From Isoetes taiwanensis (Eukaryota > Streptophyta > Lycopodiopsida > Isoetales > Isoetaceae), in NCBI GenBank assembly GCA_021234155.1, contig JAJEKV010000003.1:12769819-12833818 (forward strand): DNA of 64,000 nt, written 5' to 3'. Positions 20,621-29,380 of the stretch are shown in pieces (position 1 is the first letter of the stretch; every line of letters begins with the position of its first letter). The notes below the pieces were generated by a model. That model had not been told where the DNA came from, did not search any database, and was given only the letters and a program-made list of their open reading frames with translations. Made by a program: the position numbers and the translations under genes.

Positions 20621-20624
20621 ACCA

Positions 20625-20678
20625 TATGCTTGCATGGACCATATGCTTGCATAGACCATATGCTTGCACGGACCACCA
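20625..20678. repeat. three 17-18-bp tandem units (CCATATGCTTGCAYRGA)
   Basis: CCATATGCTTGCATGGA, CCATATGCTTGCATAGA and CCATATGCTTGCACGGA follow one another. Confidence 0.75.
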
Positions 20679-20849
20679 TGGACCTTGGTCACGTTGAGTT
20701 GGTCACGTTCCAGGGTAAACATGGCAGATTGATCACGGGGTCTATGCAACAGAGGAGGTGAATAATCGAAATATTTTTCCCATTACACCATTGGACTTGA
20801 GAACTAGCTTAGAATGCTATTAGAATGAAATGCTATTAGAATGATGTAC

Positions 20850-21060
20850 GAGAACTATGGTGTTGAAATATGGTATGAGAAATATTGAAATATGGTATTG
20901 AACTATTGTATTGAGACTACTGAAATATGGTATTGAACTATGAAATATTGTATTGAGACTTATGAAATATGGTATTGAAATATGGTATTGAACTTATTGC
21001 ATGTAAGACTATTGAAATATGGTATTGAACTTTTGTACTAAACTATTGAAGTATGGTATT
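20850..21060. repeat. AT-rich minisatellite (GAAATATGGTATTGAACTAT)
   Basis: Eight or more imperfect units of GAAATATGGTATTGA with spacers such as GAGACTAC. The period is irregular at 17-40 bases. Confidence 0.75.
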
Positions 21061-21150
21061 AGGAAAATCGAGCCATGCAATATTAAAGGTATTAGGAAAA
21101 CCCTATGGTTCGATTTTCTTATTGCATGGCTCGGAAATCGAGCCATGCTA
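21061..21150. repeat. inverted repeat CGAGCCATGCAATA / TATTGCATGGCTCG
   Basis: The arms at 21069-21082 and 21120-21133 are perfect over 14 bases. A third copy of the left arm, CGAGCCATGC, starts at 21139. It lies 170 bases upstream of the small ORF at 21317. It may be the end of a foldback element. Confidence 0.65.
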
Positions 21151-21316
21151 ATAGCCTTTAATGATGTCTGATTGGACATTCTATTCCTTCTCTCTCAGTT
21201 TGGCGCAGGTTTGACGCCAGCTTCCTCTTCTAATCCGATTCCTCTTCTCTTCCAATTTGCTCTTCCGATCAAGCCGAAGTGCCTTCTCTTCCGATTTGCT
21301 CTTGTTTAAAGAAAAA

Positions 21317-21583
21317 ATGGCAAGAACCAAATGTACTGCAAGGAAGCGTATGGTCGAATCGACCTCCTCTAACCATCCGGGCATGCAGATGATTTCGGTG
21401 GCCAAGTTCTCGTGCTTGGAGGTGCAGCGCTTGGTGGAACAAGGAGCTAGAGTTTCTGATAAGGTGCAGCAGTGGATTGAGCGGGTAAATCCAGCCGATG
21501 AGCGTCTTTTGCAGATTAATATCGAAGCAGATGGGATTCTCCTTCATGTTGATTTGAAGATGCCCCCTCCCGGCCACTTTTAG
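21317..21583 (+). CDS. small ORF with histone H3 tail-like N-terminus
   Basis: This 88-residue protein starts MARTKCTARKRMVES. Histone H3 starts with the same residues except glutamine at position 5, so 9 of the first 10 residues agree; the likeness ends after K9. The rest (SCLEVQRLVEQGARVSDK, WIERVNPADERLLQ) is unlike a histone fold, lacks H3 helices and is only 88 residues against 135. I chose this ATG because it is preceded by AAAGAAAAA after a long pyrimidine-rich leader typical of plant 5' UTRs; the frame also extends upstream to 21257. Similar H3-like starts occur in some plant transposon-encoded proteins, so it could be an element-borne ORF. Transcription is unproven, and it converges on gene G. 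Confidence 0.45.
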   Translation: MARTKCTARKRMVESTSSNHPGMQMISVAKFSCLEVQRLVEQGARVSDKVQQWIERVNPADERLLQINIEADGILLHVDLKMPPPGHF

Positions 21584-22674
21584 TCTGAAAACAGTGCAAA
21601 GATCTCAACTTCAGTCTGAAATCTCATGTTTTTCTTCAAAATCTTCTTGTTTTTTGTTCTCGGCTGTATGAAATCTTCAAGTTTTTTGTTCCCTGCTGTA
21701 AATCTTCAAGTTTTTGGTTCTCTGCTGTACTGAAATGGGCTGTAAATGCTTTCAGTTGTGAAGCTTTAAACATGCAATGTTTATTGCTGTAATGTAAACA
21801 GACTTTTTGTAAAAAAACTTGTAAGCTTTTTTTTGCTGTATTGTGTTTTGTAACCGATTGGCAAGTCTGCACTTGCTCTTTTTGTAAGGCAGGCTTAAAT
21901 ATTTGAATATAAAATGGTTTATAGAACAAGTCGAGCAGTTTTTACAATCCTGTTTTTACAATTCCAGTTGCAACAACCTAAAACAACAATCCAAAACATG
22001 CATACCAAAACATGCATGTGACAAATTTAGAAGTCAGTAAGATAAACATGAGGCCAATTCCAGTTTTTACAACCTAAAACAACAATCCAAAACATGCATA
22101 ATTTAGAAGTCAGTGAGATAAACATGAGGTAAGATAAACAGATAAACATAAGACAAATAAATTTAGAAGCCAGTAACATAAACATTAGTATTAAAAGACC
22201 CAAGCCTGATGCTTAGAGATCCTTATCTGAGCTAAAAGGAAAAGTGATAGTATTAAAAATGACAAAAAAACATATTATAGAGACCTTATGCCAAAAAACA
22301 TTATGCCAAGATAGAGACCGACCTGTTTATCATTCAAAATCAAACACTAAGAGTGTCTATGCATGTGGCTTTTTCTCTATTTCAGAATGCATGACAACCT
22401 GCTGCTTCATAACCTTGAATACAAACGGAATACATGCTGCAATATAACCTTGAATACAAGACATTGGCATCCGATATCAAATCCGATAGATCAGCATGCT
22501 ATTAATCATAACAAAATGCTTTAAGCATGAAAATAATCTGTAGTCTTGGACAGAAATGTGAAGCATTCCTGCCATAACAATTAAGGTGACAACAAAATGC
22601 TACTGTTTATGATCAAATGCTACTGCTACTGTTTATGATCAGCTAACTACTGTTTTAGGCAATCCTTGAGGCAA
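21584..22674. other. spacer between convergent genes, with a duplicated 95-bp unit
   Basis: The region is T-rich up to about 21950, plausibly the 3' UTR of the small ORF. At 21960-22135 a unit containing AACCTAAAACAACAATCC, then AAACATGCATA and ATTTAGAAGTCAGT, occurs twice. No ORF beyond chance length is supported. Confidence 0.5.
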
Positions 22675-22700
22675 TCACACCTTCTGCTTCCCTTTGTTCC
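22675..22700 (-). pseudogene. gene G terminal exon
   Basis: The 22701-22790 interval has GT at its start and a TTTCTTGTATTTCAG acceptor, and splicing it joins QMK to GNKGKQKV and a TGA stop at 22677-22675. The basic tail and the exact junction support this short last exon. Confidence 0.6.
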
Positions 22701-22790
22701 CTGAAATACAAGAAAGATAAACACAAATTATTAGACTACAATATGCAAACACAATGAAATATACAAACATATTAATTAGAGGCTAGACAC

Positions 22791-23152
22791 CTTTCATTTG
22801 ATCATTTAGAAAGCCATTAAATTGTCTTCTATCATTCTCATCAAGAAAGTATCTACCATTTTCAGGCTTATATGTCAAACAAGCCAATGAAATGACGGAA
22901 TCAAGCGATATTACTTGATTATCGAAGTTGTCATAGATAAACCATGTCCTCCTTCCCGCCTTGTGTTCATTATACCATGCCAAATTCAACTCCACCAAGT
23001 ATGAGGGCCTATCAATAAGGTCAATGCTTTCTCTACTTTCCTTCCAAGCTCTTCCAATCTTTTTTCGAATAGAAAGCACACGTCCCAAGTACCAAACCAA
23101 GCTTTTCTGCTGCTCTCTTCCACCACCATGCATTCTTTTGCCTAACTCCTCA
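22791..23152 (-). pseudogene. gene G last large exon, part beyond the Ty3 insertion
   Basis: This frame continues from the 35967-36919 exon once the Ty3 element and one CCTCA copy are removed: FENDE is followed by ELGKRMHGGG in one frame. It then reads QQKSLVWYLGRVLSIRKKIG, then LVELNLAWYNEHKAGRRTWF, and ends in FLNDQMK before the donor at 22790. The first residues of the 22783-23184 frame (MQEFPNPDPKH) are LTR sequence and do not belong to it. I do not recognise this C-terminal segment by itself. Confidence 0.7.
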
Positions 23153-23578
23153 TGTTTGGGGTCTGGGTTCGGGAACTCCTGCAAGACAGCCCTCTGTGAG
23201 GACCCTTGGATCTAACAGGAGAATCCGGGAGCTATGTCACGCGGGATTTGCAAAAAGAACAAGGAAAAAGAGAAAAGAAAGCAAAAGAGAACAATGAGAT
23301 CACAATAATGAGAACAACTTCCTTGATGTCAATGAAGATACATGAGCTCTCGCAATCGAGAGAAAACTGAAGTGAGACAAGGCTCAAAAACTCATCTAAA
23401 AACTCATGTGCTAGCTCTACTCATATATATAGTACAATGGCCTTTGGCCTTTGACTGCGTGGTCTGCGGTGGCTTGGTCTTCTGCGGGGCCTTTGACGAC
23501 TGAGCAACTGGGTCCTTGGCCTTGACTTGGTCTGTCGTATGCATGAATAGTCCTGTACCTGGACGTACAGGACTAACA
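23153..23578 (-). repeat. Ty3 element 3' LTR (426 bp)
   Basis: This copy ends in TG...CA form and is identical in layout to the 592-bp 5' LTR except for a 166-bp segment missing after TACAATGGCCTTTGG. The short word GGCC at the joint suggests a microhomology deletion in this copy. Confidence 0.92.
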
Positions 23579-23590
23579 CTCCCCCCCACC
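23579..23590 (-). promoter_or_regulatory. Ty3 element polypurine tract
   Basis: On the minus strand GGTGGGGGGGAG lies immediately before the 3' LTR, the standard site for plus-strand DNA priming. Confidence 0.85.
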
Positions 23591-23599
23591 AAACGACAC

Positions 23600-26512
23600 T
23601 CAGGGTGAAGAAAAGGAGGAAGTGTTTCTGAAGGCGGAACCCTGTAGTTGGAAAGTCATCTTTACGGGAATGAGGTCGGGCACCATTGTGGTAAGTGCCG
23701 ATGAGATCCTGGCGTGTTTGAAGAGCATCAGGAGTGTTTAGCCCAAGTGCAGGATCTGCATCAATGAGAAATCTGGAACGTACCATGTCTTCAAGGGCAG
23801 CATGTGCCTCAGAAGGGACAAACTGGCATTCCATGAGAAGACAGGTCTGGAGTCTGAAGGCACTGACGCTGGTGTTCGGGTTGCAATAAAATATAGGGCG
23901 CTGGCGATTGAGAGAGCTGACCAGGAGGCACTTGAGAGCAGCACAAAAACTGGCTTGACGGTGAACAGAAGGGTCCGGTGAGGTGGCGGCATTCTGCAAG
24001 AAAGCATTAAGGCCATGAACAGCATCAGCGGGCTTTTGCCAACCACGTTCATTGGCAATATAGATCCAATTGTCTACGTGGTTCAAGGTGGCACCACTTT
24101 CCCATTCTGAGCGTCGAACAAAGCGCGGATCCCAGCGGAGGTCCGTGGAAATCTGAGGAGGAGTCCATCTAGCGTGGGCATCCATGACCTTGGTCCAAAA
24201 AGGAAGACGCCAGTCAGAGGTAAGAAACCTGGGGCGTGGAGGGACTCCCAGTGAAGCATATGGAGAGTGAGCCATGCCCGTGGGCGTGGACTGCTGCGCG
24301 TGCACCTTGAATTCACGAACAAGGTCTTGCTCAAGAGCACGGCACCAATGGTCCCATTCTGAAGCAGAGAGCTGAGTATAGAGTGGAGGATTAACCCAAC
24401 CCGTGGGTATGGTCTTGCTTTCCAAAAGGCCACGCAATTGATTGTAGCCTCCCAAGTGCTGCATATAAATTTGGGCAAACTGAAGATCCTCAGGATGCGC
24501 TAAATTTTTCCGTACCTGTTCCAGTGTTTCAGCCTGCCACAGAGATTAGCAAGCTCAGGCATGTACTCCTGTCCAAGAGCGTGAGACTGATCATGATCCT
24601 TTAAATACGGGTTGGTGTCCAATAACAACCAGTGAGCATGGGGGTCGCCATGAAAAACACAATGGACCTCGTCTCTGAATTTGTCTTGTGTATCAGCCAG
24701 ATAAAAGTCATGAAAAATGTAGGCCATGGGCTGAACAACGCGGAAGATGATCAAATCAGGATCTTCACAGTGGATGAGATCGAAGACGACGAGGGCATAG
24801 AGTAAGCCTTTGTCTTCGACGGAGAGGTCCGGCCAAATCCTGAGAAAATCCTCACTGCGTAGCTGTGCATCAACCTGGCCGTCTGTCGCGTACCACTTCA
24901 AAAGAAAGAGGTGGCGTTGGGCAACCACATAATCCAGGTAACTGGAGGGAGGAGCAAAATCCACAGGAATGTGGATAGCGATATTAATGTAACCCTCCTG
25001 TTTATGTTGTGCATCTTCAGCAGATTGAACAGCTTCCTGGAGTTGATGGTCGAGGTCACGAATCTGATTCTCTTTTTCAAGGAGGAGACGGGATTGATCG
25101 CGGAACCGTTTTTGAGGAAGCGTGGCATGTGAAGAGGATTGCCCAGGAGTATGGAGTCGAAGCGTGGCAATCTCTGCGTCATCAATGATCTTCTGTTTCT
25201 TAGCCTCCGTAAGTTGATCCTGGAGAGGCATGAGCTGACTGGTCAGCGTGGAAAGCTGATCTTCTAAGGAGGTGATGCGAGCGTCACGTTCTGAAAGGTC
25301 ATGGACTTGAGTGCTGTAACTTTGAGAAAGCTCTGTATACAGGGTGTTAAGTTTGGCAAGGTCTTTATCCTTGTCAGCCAGGAGGTTATTCTTGGCCTTG
25401 ACCTGCTCCAACAATTCCTGAATGGTGGATTGCAACTGAGCCTGTTGATCAGTAAGCAGGCTGATCTGATCTTGTGCAGTCTTGAGATCTTCACGGGCCC
25501 GTAAAAAAGCCTCGTGCTTTTCTTGAAGTTTGTCTTCCAGGGATTGAACTTGCGTGGTGGCAGCTTGAAGATCCCTGTGAACAGCTTCCGATGCCTCCAG
25601 GTATGCTTTGACTCCATTCATGAAAGCGTCTTGGGAGTCTTGTAACTTGAGGACAACGGCTTGAACATCCTGTTGATATTGATAGAGGGCCTGCCTGGGA
25701 GGAAGAGGTGCAGGACCCTGTTGTTGCCTTGTCTGTGACGTCTGAGAGACATGATGAGAAGTGGAGGGCATGGATTCTGTGGAGGAAGAAGAGACTGTAA
25801 CATGCGTGGTGTTGCATTGAACATTACCAGGAGAAGAAGGGGACCCAGGGAGAGGAAGGTAACGACGGATGAGGGCTTGAAGATGGGCACCTACTGAAGC
25901 GTCAAAGACTGAAGAAGGGGTGGCCCTAATGCGATCCACTTCATGAAGAAGTCTGAAGAACAGCATTTGTGGCCAGTCAATATGGTGAGTGGAACGGATG
26001 GCCGTGATGACAACATTGTAGAACTGTTTATTGATATGGGTGTTCTTAATGGAATACCCAAGCAATTTTTGCCACAGAAACTTTACAAAAGGGTCGTGGG
26101 TCTTGGCAATGTTTGTGAGGCGATGCATGTTGGCTTGATAAGGAGCTGCGCCAAACTCAGTGACATCCAGGTCCTGTAAGGCAGCCCAAGATAAAGAAGG
26201 TCTTTTAAGAGGAATGTGGAATACCTCAGAAATCAGAGCCTGAGTAAGCAAAATGGTGGTGCCATCGACTGTGGTAGCGTATCCTTCTGGACTGTTGATG
26301 ATATGAGCGACAAACTGCTTCAATTGTTGCGGACTTGGTGCGGGAAGGTCCTGTTGAGAGAATTCATAAAGCCCATGGCGTTCCGCGACTTCACGACTCG
26401 GACCAACTAGGGCTTCGCGAAAGGTGGGTGTTGAAAAGGTCACGGACTCAAAAAGAGCCGGATCCCGTGGAGTGGAAGCTTGAAGTTGAGGAAATTTTGG
26501 TGAAGCAGCCAT
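23600..26512 (-). pseudogene. extra ORF after integrase in the Ty3 element (long coiled coil)
   Basis: The likely start is MAASPKFPQLQ at 26512, although the frame is open from 26788. About 670 codons follow to a stop at 24500. Residues about 30-190 (DGTTILLTQALISEVFHIPL, then FGAAPYQANMHRL) resemble the domain called putative plant transposon protein, found in extra ORFs of plant Ty3 elements. Residues about 260-530 are a glutamine-rich coiled coil (VQSLEDKLQEKHEAF). A globular part follows (HLFLLKWYATDGQVD). One base shift near 24520 leads into the 24464 frame (MQHLGGYNQLRGLLES...), giving an original protein near 960 residues that ended just before the polypurine tract. The function is unknown; no signal peptide or membrane anchor is evident, which argues against a classical envelope. 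Confidence 0.65.
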
Positions 26513-26788
26513 GGCGAAGAGCGTCAGAAAGGAACAGGAAGATCTGTCTGGAGAAGCCGGAGGGCGGAGAGCAGAAGACGAAAACGAAGAGAGACGAAAA
26601 GGTTTTAGGGCACACAAGGTGTGGCGAAGGGGCGTGATGAGAAGGAAACAGCAACCCTTGATGAGGCCAGGTGGCGAAAGATGCGAAGGAGGCGATTGAG
26701 AGGCAAAAATTTGGCTAAGTCCCCAAGCAGTTAAGGGAGAAGCAATGGACGGTGGAGATGAGACGTAAAGGAACAAACCATCATTCAT

Positions 26789-28910
26789 TTATTTTGGGAT
26801 TATGTCTATTCCAAAATCGCGCCAAATGAGCATTATTTTCAGCAAATCTAGTGCTTTTCATTTCTTTTTTTTCATTTACAAAACTGTATTGTATGTTGCA
26901 TACTTGGCTTTTCTTTTGCATTTAACTTAAATAAGGCAAAAAATTAACTTGTTTTCTTGAAATTAACATCAAGAGATTATATAGCATTACACTAGTAAAT
27001 ATACTTTAAACAATAAATTCTTTGTTGACATCACAAGGAAAATAACTAATTCCTTAACAAAATCAAGCAAATATTACAATAAATAAAACATAAAATATTC
27101 CAATTGGCAGTCTTTTAACCACGTTTTTAACCTTCTTCAAGCTAGAACCATCCTCTTAAAACACTATAAAAGAGACAATTGTTAAAATGTAGTCAGTGTT
27201 AAATCGCTTGGCGGCCATTTACAAAACACAACAAAACCAATGCTTGCTAAACCGCTGTTTTTCCTTCCCTTCACAAGCTATAATCCAAGATGTAATCCAA
27301 TAAACACTCCTGCTGTGCATCAATTTAAAGTTGTTGTAGATTTGATATTATGCAAAATGCAACCAAAAATTGGTGCAGGATGCTTTAAGATCGATTGGAA
27401 TACTCTGTGCTATTTCTGTAAACTCCCATTGAGCAGATCCGGTGGCAAATTAGCTTACAATGCAAATAATCCCCTGCATTCAAAGGGGAGTTTTTACACC
27501 AATTGGAATACCCTGTGATCTTTTTGCAAAGCCTTAACAAACAGATACGGTAGCAAATTGAAGCTTGCAGAGCTTTTAAGATGTAATAAGCATCTTAAAT
27601 CCCAATGATGCCACATATTCATCTTCTGGTTGCATTCAACCCTGTAATCTTGGGTTCCAGCTCGCTTTCTTGCCATCCATGGCTTGAAACAGGAGACATC
27701 CCGAGCTTCTCTCCAAGTTTGATGGCATGCAGATTAGGTACCATAAAGCAGGAAAATTGTGCAGAAGGGTACAACCAGAAACTAGCACAGAAGGATTGAA
27801 CCGGAACAAAAAGGGCATACTTAACCAGAATGCAAAATATGGTAGAAATAAAATTGAATGGCACAAACGGAATAGAAGGACACAACCGGAATGCAAAATA
27901 TGGAGGAAAGATGGATTGGAGTACTTTGTGCTCTTTCTGCAAATCTGAAATGTGTAGATATGCCAGCAAAGCAAATCTTACAATGCAAATAATCCTTTGC
28001 ATGCAAGCATAACCTGCAAAGCAATGAGAGCATGCAAAAATTGGACGAAAGTGGGTGTAAAAACCTGCACAACTGCGCCTTTAGAGCTTCTTCTCAAGTT
28101 TAGAATGCCCTCAAGTCTTCTGAAATCCAGAAATGAAACAAATTTGTACCCTGTATCGAAAGAACACCTGTGTCGAATGCATATGCTCCAGCTCCATCTC
28201 TGCATTGCATTTATCTAGTAATACATTGAAGCTTGAAACTTGGAGCTATGGCGGAGCAGTGGGCCGGATCTGGCTTGAAGCTTGGAGCTATGGCGCAGAG
28301 CAGTGGGCCGGATGCAAGGAAACGGGCGTGAGGGCTCAAGAACAGGCCCATGGGGTTTTACATGGCAGAAGGCGCCTTGAGTCTCCCCTTCTTACTCTCC
28401 TAACTGCTGCCGGAATCGCCCTAGGTATTGGAGCAGCGCCCATCCTGCTTTTCTCCTTCTAGGTATGGGCCCTCAGAGAAGAGGGAAACGCAGAAGCGCA
28501 CGATCGAGAGAAAATGCAAAATAGAAAGAAAATAAAAGAAGGCGGGGGAAAAAGAAAACGCGAGAACGCGAGGAGGGAAAAGAAAAAAGTAAAAAAATTT
28601 GAGCACACGGGCGGGAAAAGCAAAAGCAAAACAAGAAAACAGCGGAAAAACAAGAAAACAGCGGAAAGTAGCAATCTAATTTTAGTCCAAAAATTAAGAC
28701 ATATTCTAAAAATAATTGAATGATGGTTAACAATCGGATGGGACAGCTGGCGAAGGTACACATATTAATGTTCGACGGGCTTGAAAAGAAGGAATGTCAT
28801 TAAATGCTGGAACTCACGAAGGTGTCAGAGGGTACCATTGCTAGATATGCGGCGGGAGAAAAGATTCCAATTTAGAAACGGCCTTGCATTGCAGCCACGT
28901 CGGCGAGTTT
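26789..28910. other. noncoding repeat-rich segment inside the Ty3 element
   Basis: Two kilobases without a supported gene. A unit of about 120 bases with GATTGGAATACTCTGTGCT and CTTACAATGCAAATAATCC occurs near 27390-27510 and 27910-28010. A 38-bp unit (TTGGAGCTATGGCG...AGCAGTGGGCCGGAT) is duplicated at 28240-28317. From 28470 to 28680 the plus strand is almost purely A and G. Confidence 0.55.
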
Positions 28911-28914
28911 TCTG

Positions 28915-28958
28915 ATTGGTCCACGTCGACAGGATTCCCGTCGATTGGGCTATATAAG
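28915..28958 (+). promoter_or_regulatory. candidate antisense promoter: two CCAAT-type boxes and TATATAAG
   Basis: ATTGG (inverted CCAAT) lies at 28915-28919 and 28944-28948, and TATATAAG at 28951-28958. The usual TATA-to-start distance puts transcription near 28985, just before the ATG at 28996. It faces opposite to the retrotransposon. Confidence 0.55.
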
Positions 28959-28995
28959 ACGAGCAGTGGGCGAAGCTGAGACACCCTTGGTGACG

Positions 28996-29256
28996 ATGAG
29001 TATGGCAGCGGCTGGTTTGAACGAGAACTGCACAATGCCGAGCAATTGCCAAGAATGGATCACCTGCAAGATGAACTGTCTGGACCTCTGGAAATGCCAC
29101 AACCGTGGCATCCCTATGGATGGCTGGTGCAGTGGGATGCCTGAGCATCCCGACCCTCTGACCAACCCCATGGAAGTGGTGGTGCATCTGCGCTGGGATC
29201 CGGAGCAGAACTACTACCACATCCTCCGCATCACCTCTGCTCCAAACCCGGAGTAG
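28996..29256 (+). CDS. small Cys-containing ORF antisense to the Ty3 element
   Basis: An 86-residue protein starts MSMAAAGLNENC and carries Cys residues at positions 12, 18, 25, 29, 34 and 47 (SNCQEWITCKMNCLDLWKC). It then has a conserved-looking tail (VVVHLRWDPEQNYYHILRI). A good promoter-like block lies 45 bases upstream, and AATATAAATATG about 100 bases downstream could serve as a poly(A) signal. It sits between the integrase end and the extra ORF, on the opposite strand. Antisense ORFs in this position are reported for several plant Ty3 lineages (Tat, Ogre). No family is recognised. It could be a captured host gene or an element-encoded regulator. Confidence 0.5.
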   Translation: MSMAAAGLNENCTMPSNCQEWITCKMNCLDLWKCHNRGIPMDGWCSGMPEHPDPLTNPMEVVVHLRWDPEQNYYHILRITSAPNPE

Positions 29257-29380
29257 AGGGGTTTTTTTTACTTAGGATTTTGTATATAGGGCTCTGCCCA
29301 TAGAGCTCTGCTCATAACGGAAGATAGTGAGCAAGGCTCACATTTTGTAATTTGCCTCTAGTAATATAAATATGCCACTT

